From Paenibacillus turpanensis (GTDB taxonomy: Bacteria > Bacillota > Bacilli > Paenibacillales > YIM-B00363): a DNA stretch of 64,000 bases. Position 1 is the stretch's first letter. The number at the start of each line of letters is the position of its first letter. The notes below the pieces were generated by a model. It saw only the letters and a list, made by a program, of their open reading frames with translations. It ran no database searches and was not told the origin of the DNA. The DNA is taken from positions 271,850-335,849 of the forward strand of contig NZ_WTLI01000002.1 in the NCBI RefSeq assembly GCF_011421635.1. Reading direction: 5' to 3'. The position numbers and the translations under genes are program-made. This document shows, piece after piece, positions 40,427 through 49,973 of this stretch.

Positions 40427-40651
40427 AAGCTTCCGTGGTACCACCTTTGTTTCACCCGAGCTTTACCGGTTCGGCCGGATCGGGTGACACTTTCATGCAG
40501 ATAACGGCTGCGGCCGGCTTTATGCAAGCGACTCCGCGGCGACCTTCGCTCCTGGCCTGATCCTAGGAACCTTCCACCCTAAGGGTTCCATTCTCTGAAG
40601 GGGCCACGGACTACTACTCCGCATCTCAGTCGGTATAGCTATTCATCAATA
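40427..40651 (-). promoter_or_regulatory. T-box leader of valS (tRNA-Val sensor)
   Basis: The conserved T-box AAGGTGGTACCACGGAAG lies at about 40448-40431 on the minus strand, just before the terminator. Upstream stem I features are visible: GGAGTAGTAG and an AGAGAATGG...GGTGGAAGG distal arm. GTC at 40543-40541, in GAAGGTCGCC, is a reasonable valine specifier codon. Uncharged tRNA-Val should relieve termination. Confidence 0.92.
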
Positions 40652-40657
40652 CTACAT

Positions 40658-40686
40658 ATGATAACGATGATCGCAGCGAACGTCAA
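40658..40686 (-). promoter_or_regulatory. Promoter of the valS leader
   Basis: TTGACG (40686-40681), a 17-base spacer and TATCAT (40663-40658) on the minus strand, ideally placed to start the T-box leader. Confidence 0.78.
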
Positions 40687-40801
40687 TATTTCCCTGCACC
40701 ATCAGCCAAAATCGTCGTTAGTTCCAGCATTAACCTATTCGAGTATTCATAAACATGGAACAGCGCTGTTTTTGAAAATGATGGATAGGAGGGATACGAA
40801 A

Positions 40802-40966
40802 ATGCAGCGATGGTGGTGGAAATTCCGGTATACGGTAAAAGGCGTCATGTTCCCGCTCATTTGTATTCAATTTGTTAGAACGCTGCTCATGCCTACTCCA
40901 TTCGATATTTTCCTATTGTTCGGCTTATTTTTAGCGTATCTTGGCTTTCTCTTAAATATGTACTAG
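40802..40966 (+). CDS. Small membrane protein, unknown function
   Basis: A 54-residue protein starting MQRWWWKFRYTVKGVMF, with a Trp/Arg-rich N-terminus and about two hydrophobic segments (MFPLICIQFVRTLLM, FDIFLLFGLFLAYLGFLLNM). The ATG has AGGAGGG eight bases upstream, a strong site that supports it as a real gene. It is rightward and stands alone between the valS leader and spoVID. I do not recognise the family. Confidence 0.65.
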   Translation: MQRWWWKFRYTVKGVMFPLICIQFVRTLLMPTPFDIFLLFGLFLAYLGFLLNMY

Positions 40967-41016
40967 GGAATTATGAACTTGAAAAAGATGTACATAAAAA
41001 ACACAAACCTATGAAA

Positions 41017-41054
41017 AGAAGCTGCGCCGCATAGTCACTGCGGCACAGCTTCTT
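41017..41054. terminator. Bidirectional terminator between small membrane gene and spoVID
   Basis: A hairpin AAGAAGCTG-GCCGCA / TGCGGC-CAGCTTCTT with one mismatch. T-rich sequence follows on both strands. Confidence 0.8.
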
Positions 41055-41082
41055 GTTTTGTTATGAGGCTTACAACGTCCGA

Positions 41083-42303
41083 TTAGTTCGCCGGAATGTA
41101 AATGATTTGTCCTTCCTGCAGGGAAGGCTCAGCCATGCGGTTATAAAGCGCGATTTGCTTCGCGCTGATGTTGTAGCGCTCCGCGATCGTATCCATCGTT
41201 TCTTCCTTCTGTACAATGCACATGCGAACCTTGCGGAAGCCCTGGCCTTCCTCTTCTTTGCGCATAAGCAGGTTTTTCCATTCCAAGCGTTCCTTAAGAG
41301 CCGCATCGCTGAGCTGCTGGTTGTTTCTTGCCTGCTTTTCCGTCTTGTCGAAACCAGCTTCTCCTTGAGCAGAAGCATCAGTGGAACCGCCGTTTCGCTT
41401 ACCAAGCAGCGAGTTCAAACCGCCAAGCGGTCCTGGAGCGGTAACGGTTCCCGGCTTCGCGCCAAAGGCGATTTTCGGTTCCGACTTTTTCTCCACCGGA
41501 GCTTCCTCGATCGCTTCTAGCACCTCTGGCGCTTCTACAGGTGCATTATCCATATCCTGGCCTGGCTCATTAGCAGCTTCCAAAGCCTCTTCAGCTTCAA
41601 CAGGCGCGTTCGCCGCTGGCGGAACGGCTTCCTCTGCCGCACTAAGCTGTGCGGCCGGCTCGTTTGCCTCCTCTAGCGCAGGAGCTGTCTCAGTCTTCGG
41701 CTGCGGCTCTACGGCCGCCGCTGGAATAGGCTCGACAGCTGAAGAGAAAGCGGCTGGCGCTGGCTCGGCTGCAGCGTTCACCTCAGCGGAGGCTTCTGCA
41801 GCGACAGGCTTCGCATCCGTCTGAGCATTCACGGCTGCGGCAGGCTCCGCCGCTTCGCGTTCCCCTGCATCCTCGCGCTCCTCCGCCCGGTGCGTGAACA
41901 CCAAATCCTCCTCGCGCCACGAGCGCGGCGCCGAAGAAACCATTTCGATCCCATGCAAAGAAAGCACGCCGGTTACATTAATGCTTTTGCGGGAAAGCAG
42001 CTCGATGTCAAAGTTTTCAATCTCAACCGCAATTTCTTCCAGCCTGCTTACACGGTTCATCGGCAGCGTAATTTCTACCGGTATGTAATGAGTAAGCGTT
42101 TGGGTTTCTCTGTTCTCCCCTTCCGGCAAATAAGCGCCGGAGAGCAGCAAATTTCCTTTTAATAAAGCTTGATCGCCCTGCGAAACCACCTGAATTTCTG
42201 GAACCAGCTCGATTTCCTCCAAAGCTTCTATGCCCGGTACATCGTCAGCCAAATGCACCCGTTCATAAATATCGAAACGCAGACCGGATGGTTGTTCCGA
42301 CAC
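41083..42303 (-). CDS. spoVID: Stage VI sporulation protein D, coat assembly
   Basis: Spore coat encasement protein. The 406 residues have a beta-rich N-terminal domain (LRFDIYERVHLADDVPGIEA, FDIELLSRKSINVTGVLSLH), a long acidic Ala/Glu/Pro-rich linker (about 135-300) and a C-terminal LysM (about 358-406, EETMDTIAERYNISAKQIA). In Bacillus, SpoVID binds SafA and SpoIVA, and a safA-like gene is also in this window. The start is GTG (42303) with GAGGAGG seven bases upstream. The position upstream of hemL fits the conserved order. Confidence 0.9.
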   Translation of the reverse strand: MSEQPSGLRFDIYERVHLADDVPGIEALEEIELVPEIQVVSQGDQALLKGNLLLSGAYLPEGENRETQTLTHYIPVEITLPMNRVSRLEEIAVEIENFDIELLSRKSINVTGVLSLHGIEMVSSAPRSWREEDLVFTHRAEEREDAGEREAAEPAAAVNAQTDAKPVAAEASAEVNAAAEPAPAAFSSAVEPIPAAAVEPQPKTETAPALEEANEPAAQLSAAEEAVPPAANAPVEAEEALEAANEPGQDMDNAPVEAPEVLEAIEEAPVEKKSEPKIAFGAKPGTVTAPGPLGGLNSLLGKRNGGSTDASAQGEAGFDKTEKQARNNQQLSDAALKERLEWKNLLMRKEEEGQGFRKVRMCIVQKEETMDTIAERYNISAKQIALYNRMAEPSLQEGQIIYIPAN

Positions 42304-42516
42304 GAGAACTCCTCCTCTCAGATATTACGTCTATACATGTATATGGGCCAAGCGCACGGTCCATTCCACAAAACTTTTCAAGCAAATTCCACAACCTGAA
42401 TAACCTCGTTTATGATATGATTAAGAATGGCATGCCCATGCCGAAATCCATATAAAATCAATTGATGTCACTTATAAAAAATAGAGAAGAGACTGAACCA
42501 CGGGAGAGGACTAAAT

Positions 42517-44274
42517 TTGAATACTGCATATCAATGGATCGCGGAGACAGGGAGAGAGCTGCGTGGCTGGAGCTGGCTGAAGAAGCTGCTTTTATCCGGA
42601 GCGATATTGTCTGCCGCAACATCAAGCTTTTTGTACTTAACGCCTCCCGGCGAGACCATCCGGGAGTTTTTGGCTGAAACCGTAATGACCACCCGTCATC
42701 GAAGCTGGGCTTGGGTATTGGTCGGCACGGAAAAGCGGGACTATATGGTTCGCAAGATGCAGCAGCAAACCGACGAATATGGCAAAGAAAAGCAAAATCT
42801 AAACTTAATTACAACAACGAAGCAAATTGCCTGTGAGCCCTTGGTTGAGCTTGAGGATATCTCAGGAACCCTCTGGAAAGGAAAGCTCATGAAGGTGTGC
42901 GACCCTCGGGCGATCCGCGTCGTTGTGCCGAACAAGCCGGGTGAAGGCGAACGCATCAGCTCCATGGTAGAACGAACCGGAGCGGTGGCTGGCTTTAACG
43001 GCGGCGGTTTCGTTGACCCTGATGGGCTTGGTAACGGTTTTGCGCCGATCGGTATCATTATGTCGGGCGGCGAGGTGCTCTACAATGACCATCCGGAGGA
43101 TTCCCCGCAGCATGTCGTCGGCTTCACCGAGGACGGCACGCTTGTCGTTGGCAAGTATTCGCTCCGCGAAATGAAAGAAATGAAAATGAGAGAAGCGGTT
43201 ATGTTTTACCCTCGCTTCATCGCCAACGGCAAGCCGCTCATTACGAGCGGCGACGGCGGCTGGGGGCGCGCACCGAGAACAGCGGTCGGCCAAACGGCCG
43301 ATGGTACGGTATTCGTCGCCGTAATCGACGGGCGACAAACCCACAGTGTTGGTGCAACGCTGAAGGAAGTGCAGGATTTGTTTCTGGAGCGCGGTGTCGT
43401 GAATGCAGGCTTCCTTGATGGAGGGGCTTCCTCCGAATTGGTTTACGAAGGCGAGCTGGTCACCAAGCCGTCCAGCCGCTGGGGCGAACGCCGACTGCCT
43501 TCCGGCATGCTGGTCTTTGACAACCCGGACGATATTCAGGTAGATAACGTTTGGGAAGGGATCTCGGAAATTGATCCGGGCGGCGCTTACGATCATCCGG
43601 ACTTCCTCCGAGAGCAATCCCAGAAGAAATCGAGCGGAAGCAGCTCCGGGTCAACGACGAAAAAACCAGCTTCGGAGAGCACTCCAGCCGGTTCAGCGGG
43701 CGAGACCAACGGAACAGGAAATGCTCCGAAGCAGAATACCGAACAGCCAAAGCCGAATGGGAATGAGGAATCCGGAAACACTTCCGGGGGTACCAATTGG
43801 CTTGGCATAGATGAATCCAAAGGAACTGGCTCCCCGGGTAATCCGGATGCCAGCAATAATGCTCCTCCTGCCGCGACAACGCCGCCAGCCGGTGATCCGG
43901 CGGCAGGAAGCAACGGCGGTTCATCCCCGTCGGTACCTGCACCGGCACCGACAGCACCGGGGCCAACGCAGCAAAAGCCTGAAACCGCCCCTGAGGGTGG
44001 AGCCGGTACTACCGGCTCCGGCTCTACAGGAGCCGGCTCATCAGGCGGCGATGCAGCAAGTCCAAGCCAGTCGGGCGCTCAGCCAACGGCTCCTGCCTCA
44101 AGCGGTGGAACTTCCTCTGGTGGAGGTACCACATCAGGTGCGGGTACAAGTACATCTCCCGCTGCCGGTGCCACAGGAGCAGCGGGACCGAGCGGAAGCG
44201 GCGGCAGTACTTCCGGCACAGCTCCAGCAACGAATGCAGGAACAACCGCACCGGCAGGTGGAACGAGCAGCTAA
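42517..44274 (+). CDS. Phosphodiester glycosidase (NAGPA)-family membrane-anchored protein
   Basis: The 585-residue protein has an N-terminal membrane segment (about 24-44). A phosphodiester-glycosidase-type domain lies at about 150-335 with FNGGGFVDPDGLGNG, GRAPRTAVGQTADGTVF and the closing GFLDGGASSELVY. A ~220-residue Ser/Gly/Pro/Thr-rich tail follows, possibly wall-spanning. Related enzymes remove GlcNAc from phosphodiester-linked sugars, so a wall polymer or exopolysaccharide substrate is plausible but unproven. The start is TTG (42517), supported by GGGAGAGGA about seven bases upstream. It diverges from spoVID. Confidence 0.82.
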   Translation: MNTAYQWIAETGRELRGWSWLKKLLLSGAILSAATSSFLYLTPPGETIREFLAETVMTTRHRSWAWVLVGTEKRDYMVRKMQQQTDEYGKEKQNLNLITTTKQIACEPLVELEDISGTLWKGKLMKVCDPRAIRVVVPNKPGEGERISSMVERTGAVAGFNGGGFVDPDGLGNGFAPIGIIMSGGEVLYNDHPEDSPQHVVGFTEDGTLVVGKYSLREMKEMKMREAVMFYPRFIANGKPLITSGDGGWGRAPRTAVGQTADGTVFVAVIDGRQTHSVGATLKEVQDLFLERGVVNAGFLDGGASSELVYEGELVTKPSSRWGERRLPSGMLVFDNPDDIQVDNVWEGISEIDPGGAYDHPDFLREQSQKKSSGSSSGSTTKKPASESTPAGSAGETNGTGNAPKQNTEQPKPNGNEESGNTSGGTNWLGIDESKGTGSPGNPDASNNAPPAATTPPAGDPAAGSNGGSSPSVPAPAPTAPGPTQQKPETAPEGGAGTTGSGSTGAGSSGGDAASPSQSGAQPTAPASSGGTSSGGGTTSGAGTSTSPAAGATGAAGPSGSGGSTSGTAPATNAGTTAPAGGTSS

Positions 44275-44368
44275 TCGGACAAGCCTTTTGGATTTACATA
44301 CCGAGCCGACGGACATTCAGCTTGTTTCAACCGGCAAACTGCTAATGCGCGAATCTGCCTCACGCAGC

Positions 44369-44403
44369 AAAGAAGCCAGGGAGCTCATCTCCCTGGCTTC
44401 TTT
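44369..44403. terminator. Bidirectional terminator between glycosidase gene and hemL
   Basis: A perfect 15-bp hairpin (AAAGAAGCCAGGGAG, five-base loop, complement) followed by a T-rich stretch on the plus strand. It overlaps the hemL stop codon by two bases. Confidence 0.93.
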
Positions 44404-45721
44404 ATTTTTGTTCAACGAAACGCCGCAATGCCTCGCGATGCGCTGCAATGGTAAATTCGATATCCTCATCCGAATGCGCCGTTGAAACGAACATCCCTTC
44501 AAACTGGGAAGGTGCGATCGATACGCCAACATCCAGCAAATGCCCGAACACAACATTAAATGCTTGCAGGTCGGATGTTTTCGCTGTCTCATAGTCGGTC
44601 ACTTGCGTTCCCGTGAAAAACGGACAAACCATTGAACCGACACGATTAATCGTGCTTGAAATTCCGAACTCCGCAGCATTTGCCGCAAAGCCCTGCTCCA
44701 GCCGGGCTCCTTTACGATCCAATTCTTCGTACACGCCCGGCTTTCCAAGCAAAGTCAGTGTCGTGTAGCCCGCAGCCATTGCCAACGGATTTCCCGACAA
44801 TGTGCCCGCTTGATAAATCGGTCCGCTCGGCGCGATCATTTCCATAATATCGCGGCGGCCCCCGTAAGCGCCGACCGGCAGGCCTCCACCGATCACCTTG
44901 CCCATACAGGTTAAATCCGGCGTTACGCCGTACAGGCCCTGTGCGCTGTTCTTATGAACGCGGAAACCGGTCATGACCTCGTCAAAAATGAGCAGCGCCC
45001 CTGCCTCCTTCGTAATTTCCCGAAGTCCTTCAAGGAATCCAGGCTTTGGCGGAACAACTCCCATATTGCCGGCAATCGGTTCTACAATTAACGCCGCAAT
45101 CTGCTCGCCGTACCGTTCAAAAGCAAGCTTTACCGATTCCAGATCGTTATACGGTACGGTGATCGTATTGGAAGCAACACTTTCCGGCACTCCAGGGCTA
45201 TCAGGCAGCCCCAGTGTGGCCACACCGGAGCCCGCTTTAATCAGCAGTGCATCCGCATGCCCGTGATAACAGCCTTCAAATTTCATAATGATCGAACGCT
45301 TGGTATATCCGCGAGCCAGCCTAAGCGCACTCATTGTCGCCTCGGTGCCGGAATTCACCATACGCACCATCTCAACGGAAGGCATCCGCTCGCATACGAG
45401 CTCCGCCATTTTGGTTTCAAGCTCTGTAGGCGCTCCAAAGCTCGTTCCCTTCGCCGCTGTCTCTCGGATGGCCTCTAGCACCTCGGGGTGCGCATGACCT
45501 ACAATCAGAGGCCCCCATGAGCCGATATAATCTACAAACTCATTCCCGTCTATATCATAGACCTTGGAGCCCAGGGCCTTTTCAATAAACATCGGGGTCA
45601 AGCCAACCGACTTAAAAGCCCGCACCGGGCTGTTCACTCCCCCAGGAATCCTCTCCTTCGCGAGGGCGAACGCCGCTTTGGATCGGTCATCTTTACGTTT
45701 ACTCGATTCCGTGAACTTCAC
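44402..45721 (-). CDS. hemL: Glutamate-1-semialdehyde 2,1-aminomutase
   Basis: PLP enzyme making 5-aminolevulinate from glutamate semialdehyde. [41 protein letters not shown] and the PLP lysine in [17 protein letters not shown] are visible; length 439. The start is GTG (45721), preceded by AGGTAGGTG. It is separated from hemAXCDB by hemEHY and an opposing regulator gene, whereas in B. subtilis hemL ends the hemA operon. Confidence 0.97.
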   Translation of the reverse strand: MKFTESSKRKDDRSKAAFALAKERIPGGVNSPVRAFKSVGLTPMFIEKALGSKVYDIDGNEFVDYIGSWGPLIVGHAHPEVLEAIRETAAKGTSFGAPTELETKMAELVCERMPSVEMVRMVNSGTEATMSALRLARGYTKRSIIMKFEGCYHGHADALLIKAGSGVATLGLPDSPGVPESVASNTITVPYNDLESVKLAFERYGEQIAALIVEPIAGNMGVVPPKPGFLEGLREITKEAGALLIFDEVMTGFRVHKNSAQGLYGVTPDLTCMGKVIGGGLPVGAYGGRRDIMEMIAPSGPIYQAGTLSGNPLAMAAGYTTLTLLGKPGVYEELDRKGARLEQGFAANAAEFGISSTINRVGSMVCPFFTGTQVTDYETAKTSDLQAFNVVFGHLLDVGVSIAPSQFEGMFVSTAHSDEDIEFTIAAHREALRRFVEQK

Positions 45722-45796
45722 TTAAACACCTACCTTTTATCAATCTTCCTTGGTAAAATAACTAGATCTACTAAGAAAGCAGGAGAATAGAAATAT

Positions 45797-46456
45797 ATGA
45801 TCAATTACCTTCAAAGGGCTCCCCTTTTCAGCGGCCTAACTCATGATCAGCTTCAAACGGTCGCTTCCGCCAGCTCTCGCCGTGTTTATCCTGCCGGCAC
45901 CTTACTTTTCCGGGAAAAGGAACATGGCTCCACATTATTTATCGTCGTTTCCGGCTCCGTTAAAATCTTTACCACCGGAACATCCGGCAGTGAAAAAATA
46001 TTATCGGTGTTCCATTCCGGGGATTGCTTCGGCGAGCTATCGTTAATTGACGGAAAGCCCCGCTCCGCCTCTGCCCAAACCTTAGAAGACAGCAGCCTAA
46101 TTTTACTAAAAGGCGACGATTTTCTTCATGTTCTGCAAGCAAATTTCGATATTTCTTTATCCATTATGCGCGAGCTATCAAGCCGTCTGCGTGATACCAA
46201 CCAGCATATCCATGACCTTACATTCCTAGACGCACGAACACTCGTTATCAAAAGCTTAATTCGTCTAGCCAACAAAGGCGGCAGCCGCCAAGGCACTCAA
46301 ATTTCGTTTAAAACTTCTCTAAATTATGACGAGCTTTCGGATTTAGCCGGTGTCAGCAAGTCTGCGCTTATGGAGGTCATTCGCGATCTTGAGGAGCGCG
46401 CTATTTTAAAACCAGGATTAAATGAGTTCACCTTGGACTTAACCAAGCTACGCTAA
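45797..46456 (+). CDS. Crp/Fnr-family transcriptional regulator
   Basis: The 219 residues have a cyclic-nucleotide-type effector domain (about 5-125) with GDCFGELSLIDGKPRSASA, close to the phosphate-binding cassette pattern. A dimer helix and a C-terminal winged helix (YDELSDLAGVSKSALMEVIRD) follow. Only one cysteine is present, so an Fnr iron-sulfur sensor is unlikely. The ligand is unknown. It is divergent from hemL across 75 bp and convergent with hemY, so it may regulate haem genes (inference). AGGAG lies 11 bases before the ATG. Confidence 0.9.
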   Translation: MINYLQRAPLFSGLTHDQLQTVASASSRRVYPAGTLLFREKEHGSTLFIVVSGSVKIFTTGTSGSEKILSVFHSGDCFGELSLIDGKPRSASAQTLEDSSLILLKGDDFLHVLQANFDISLSIMRELSSRLRDTNQHIHDLTFLDARTLVIKSLIRLANKGGSRQGTQISFKTSLNYDELSDLAGVSKSALMEVIRDLEERAILKPGLNEFTLDLTKLR

Positions 46457-46483
46457 ACCATTACCCCCTGCAGCAGCGGCGGG

Positions 46484-47917
46484 TTACTCTCCGGCGATGC
46501 GGCTCACAGCATCTCTTGCCGCATCACGGCCCTGCCGAATGCAATCCGGTAAACCAACGCCTTCATAAGCTCCGCCGGCAAGCCAAATTTGCACTCCATC
46601 CGGATTTAATGCCGCTCGAATCTTACGCAGACGATCCAAATGCCCGACAGGATATTGAGGCATCGAATTCATTAAACGCGTTACCTCATAGAACAGCGGC
46701 TCCGCGTCAATGCCCATCAGATGCTTCAACTCGCCCCGCACTCTTTGGACAATCGCCTGATCGTCCATTTGCTGCCATTCCTCTTCGCCCGTTCTGCCCA
46801 CATAACACCGAATCAGCGCTTTATCCTTCGGAGCGACATGCGACCATTTGGAGGAAGTCCAGGTGCATGCCGTCATGAAGGTGCCTTCCGTTCTAGGTAT
46901 GACAAAGCCGGAGGCGTCCAATGGATGCTTAAGCTGGCTGCGATCAAACGCAATCGCGACATTGGCCACCGACACGTAAGGAATTTGTTCCAGCTCAGCA
47001 ACTGCCGGAACGCTAGGGAAGAGCTCAGGGACCGCATAGGCAGGAAGCGTTACGATCACGCCGTCCGCCAACAGCTCTCCTCTTTCCTCCCCCCGCTTGT
47101 ACTCCAATTTTTTACCGCCGGAAGGGTCCGTATCAATTCGCATAACCTGTGTACCAGTCCATAATTCTATTCCCTGCAGCTCTTCAATTAAACGATCGGA
47201 TAAGGACTCAAGGCCCCTCCCATAGCTTAAAAATGCGCTTTGGCGGGCAAGCTCCGGCAGCTTTGTGCCTTCATTCGACGTTGTTTTTCCAGCTTTCATG
47301 CCTAGAATCAAGCTGCGGTACTTTTTTTCCAGCTGCTGGAACTGTGGGAAAGTCGCCCGCAAGCTCAATTTATAAACATCCCCTGCGTAAATACCGCCTA
47401 GCAGCGGCTCCGCCACATGCTGCAAAACCTCGCGTCCGAGACGGCGCTCCAAGAAATGCCCCAACGACTCATCGCTGTCTTCGTTCCGTCTTGGCAGCAC
47501 CAGATCGAGCCCGGCCCGAAGTTTGCCTGCAAGCGAGAGCAGCCCGGTCAAAACGAACGGGCCTACTTCGGTCGGAATTCCCATCATGGTTCCCGGAGGA
47601 ATCCGGTGCAGCTTGCCATGATGAAGGATATAGGTTTTTTTATTGTTCGGATCCAGCGGCACCAGCTCCGAATCAAAATTCAGATCCCGGGTTAACTCTA
47701 AGATGGGAAGCTTGCGGGAAAGAAAGGAATCCGGTCCCTTCTCAATCACAAAGCCGTCACGTCGCAGTGTATGTATTTTCCCCCCAAGACGGGGGGCTTT
47801 TTCGATCAGTACAATTCGGATCTTCGCTCCGCTTCGCGCAGCGGCTTGTTTCGCATAAAAGGCAGCAGATAAACCGGTAATCCCGCCGCCGACAATCACA
47901 AGCGTCTTTGCTTCCAT
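46484..47917 (-). CDS. hemY: Coproporphyrinogen III / protoporphyrinogen oxidase
   Basis: FAD enzyme that oxidises coproporphyrinogen III to coproporphyrin III in the Firmicute route. The N-terminal dinucleotide motif LVIVGGGITGLSAAFYA, EKAPRLGGKIHTLRRDGFVI and the C-terminal WLAGGAYEGVGLPDCIRQG are typical; length 477. Also known as CgoX. The ribosome site AAAGGGTG overlaps the hemH end. It is the last gene of hemE-hemH-hemY. Confidence 0.95.
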   Translation of the reverse strand: MEAKTLVIVGGGITGLSAAFYAKQAAARSGAKIRIVLIEKAPRLGGKIHTLRRDGFVIEKGPDSFLSRKLPILELTRDLNFDSELVPLDPNNKKTYILHHGKLHRIPPGTMMGIPTEVGPFVLTGLLSLAGKLRAGLDLVLPRRNEDSDESLGHFLERRLGREVLQHVAEPLLGGIYAGDVYKLSLRATFPQFQQLEKKYRSLILGMKAGKTTSNEGTKLPELARQSAFLSYGRGLESLSDRLIEELQGIELWTGTQVMRIDTDPSGGKKLEYKRGEERGELLADGVIVTLPAYAVPELFPSVPAVAELEQIPYVSVANVAIAFDRSQLKHPLDASGFVIPRTEGTFMTACTWTSSKWSHVAPKDKALIRCYVGRTGEEEWQQMDDQAIVQRVRGELKHLMGIDAEPLFYEVTRLMNSMPQYPVGHLDRLRKIRAALNPDGVQIWLAGGAYEGVGLPDCIRQGRDAARDAVSRIAGE

Positions 47918-47923
47918 TACGAG

Positions 47924-48853
47924 CTACACCCTTTCCAGTTGAGCAGCAACAACCGAGGCAAGCGTCTCCATATAAAGCGGATCGGTATTCAGCGATTCCG
48001 TACGCTCCAGCTGAACCCCAATCTCCGAAGCAACCTGCTTGCATTCGATATCGATATCGTACAGCACTTCCAGATGATCCGACACGAATCCGATCGGACA
48101 AACGAGAATTTGCTGAACGCCTTCCTCTTCATGCACCGTGCGGATGACATCTTGAATGTCCGGTCCAAGCCAAGGCGTTCCTGTTTGGCCGGCGCTTTGC
48201 CACGCAAACTGCCAGTTCGTAATGCCGCAGCGCTTCGCCAGCTCCTCCGATGTTTCCATCAGCTGCTTCGGATACGGATCACCGATTTCCAAGATTTTCT
48301 CCGGCAAGCTGTGCGCGCTGAACAGCACCTTCACCTGATCGCGCTTATCTGCCGGGAATTTTTGCAGAGCCGCCTGAATCCGCTTCTCTAAGGCTTCAAG
48401 CAGCTTCGGATGCAAGTGGTAGCTTTCTACGCAGGTCATGGAGATTCCAGCCTCTTCAGCCGTTTCCTTCGCCCGCTTATTGTAGCTGCCAACGCTCATC
48501 GTAGAGAAATGAGGTGCGAGTACGACACCAACCGCTTCTTTGATTCCATCGCGCGCCATTTGCTGTACGCCGTCCTCAATGAAAGGAGCAACGTGCTTCA
48601 GCCCCTGATAGCACACAAACTCGTTATCAGGGTACAGACGGTTTAGCGCTTCCTGAAGACCTTTAACTTGGTTATCCGTATGCTCGCGCAGTGGGAATAC
48701 TCCCCCTACGATCGCTTCGTAACGGCTGCGCAAGTCTTCCAGCTGTTCAGCTGAAGGCGGACGTCCATGACGGATATGGGTGTAATACGCCTCGATTCCG
48801 TCCAAGCTTTCCGGTGTTCCATAAGACATTACCAACACGCCGATTTTTTTCAT
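47924..48853 (-). CDS. hemH: Coproporphyrin ferrochelatase
   Basis: Inserts iron into coproporphyrin III. Catalytic His is in VLFSAHSLPEKI and the conserved Glu region is CPIGFVSDHLEVLYDID; VLVMSYGTP starts the protein. Length 309 suits the soluble Firmicute form (CpfC). It overlaps the hemE stop by 4 nt. GAAGGAG is ten bases before the ATG. Confidence 0.96.
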   Translation of the reverse strand: MKKIGVLVMSYGTPESLDGIEAYYTHIRHGRPPSAEQLEDLRSRYEAIVGGVFPLREHTDNQVKGLQEALNRLYPDNEFVCYQGLKHVAPFIEDGVQQMARDGIKEAVGVVLAPHFSTMSVGSYNKRAKETAEEAGISMTCVESYHLHPKLLEALEKRIQAALQKFPADKRDQVKVLFSAHSLPEKILEIGDPYPKQLMETSEELAKRCGITNWQFAWQSAGQTGTPWLGPDIQDVIRTVHEEEGVQQILVCPIGFVSDHLEVLYDIDIECKQVASEIGVQLERTESLNTDPLYMETLASVVAAQLERV

Positions 48854-49917
48854 ACTTCCGCCACTCCTTCTTTACGGATTTTGTACGCTTCTTCCGAATA
48901 ACGATGGATAAAATCGGTAAGCCGCTTTAACTTATCTAAGGATGCCTCAGGGTACAAGCCGTGTCCTAAGTTAAAAATATGTCCCGGCTCCTGCATGCCC
49001 TCGTCAATGATCGCGGCAGCATAGGATTCGATGACATTCATCGGCGCCTCCAGCAAGTAAGGGTCGAGGTTCCCTTGGACGGCGAACTTCGGTCCAAGAC
49101 GGCGGCGTCCTTCTGCGATCGATACGCGCCAATCGAGACCGATAACATCTGCCTGAACATTGCCCAGCAGTGGAAGAAGCTCGCCGGAATTTACTCCAGG
49201 GAAATAAATTTTTGGCTGCGGCAGATCGCTAAGCTCCCTAAAGATCCGCTCGATGGTCGGGAGCACGAAAACTTTAAAGTCGCGAGGCGCAAGTGATCCT
49301 ACCCAGCTGTCGAACAGCTGGATCGCCTTCGCTCCGTTCCGGATATGCGCCCGAAGATAAGAAATCACCATGTCGCCCAGCTTGTCCATAAGCGTATTCC
49401 AGAGCTCCGGCTCCGAATACATCATCGACTTCGTCCGGATGTAGCTCTTGGAAGGACGGCCTTCGATCAAATAGCTGGCAATCGTAAATGGAGCCCCGGC
49501 AAACGAAATTAGCGGCACCTTGAGCTCGCGGTCCAATATACGGATCGTTTCAAGAATGTGTCCGAGATCCTGCTCAACGTTGATCGGACGCAGCTTATGT
49601 ACATCATCCGCCGTGCGAATCGGATTTTCGATGACCGGACCGATATTTTTTACAATATCGAACTTCACGCCAAGCGAAGCAACCGGATTCATAATATCCG
49701 AATACAAAATGGCCGCGTCGACGCCAAGCTTACGGATCGGCATCAAGGTAACTTCTGCGGCAAGCTCCGGCTGCATGCAAATTTCAAGCAGACTGTATTT
49801 CTCTTTAATTTTCTGATAATCCGGATCGTACCGGCCCGCCTGCCTCATATACCATACCGGCACATGTGTTACCTCTTCCTTGCGGCAGGCACGTAAAAAC
49901 ATATCGTTGTAGCTCAT
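48850..49917 (-). CDS. hemE: Uroporphyrinogen decarboxylase
   Basis: Decarboxylates uroporphyrinogen III to coproporphyrinogen III. VPVWYMRQAGRYDPDYQK, FAGAPFTIASYLIEG and NLGHGLYPEASLDKL are diagnostic; length 355. GAGGT precedes the ATG at seven bases. It heads hemE-hemH-hemY behind a candidate promoter. Confidence 0.97.
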   Translation of the reverse strand: MSYNDMFLRACRKEEVTHVPVWYMRQAGRYDPDYQKIKEKYSLLEICMQPELAAEVTLMPIRKLGVDAAILYSDIMNPVASLGVKFDIVKNIGPVIENPIRTADDVHKLRPINVEQDLGHILETIRILDRELKVPLISFAGAPFTIASYLIEGRPSKSYIRTKSMMYSEPELWNTLMDKLGDMVISYLRAHIRNGAKAIQLFDSWVGSLAPRDFKVFVLPTIERIFRELSDLPQPKIYFPGVNSGELLPLLGNVQADVIGLDWRVSIAEGRRRLGPKFAVQGNLDPYLLEAPMNVIESYAAAIIDEGMQEPGHIFNLGHGLYPEASLDKLKRLTDFIHRYSEEAYKIRKEGVAEV

Positions 49918-49973
49918 GGTTGCAACCTCATTTCCGCTCCGGTAATTTCCGGCATGAAAGTATATTCGCTCCT

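Noticed and set aside
42427..42442. Short palindrome GGCATG-CC-CATGCC upstream of the glycosidase gene
   Set aside because: Six-base arms and no associated promoter elements that I could identify; too weak to call an operator.
43811..44485. Open frame overlapping the glycosidase tail in another frame
   Set aside because: Produced by the GC-rich repetitive tail; Gln/Pro/Arg-rich with no start signal.
45797..46456. Reading the Crp/Fnr gene as Fnr
   Set aside because: Only one cysteine is present, so no iron-sulfur cluster of the Fnr kind can be built.
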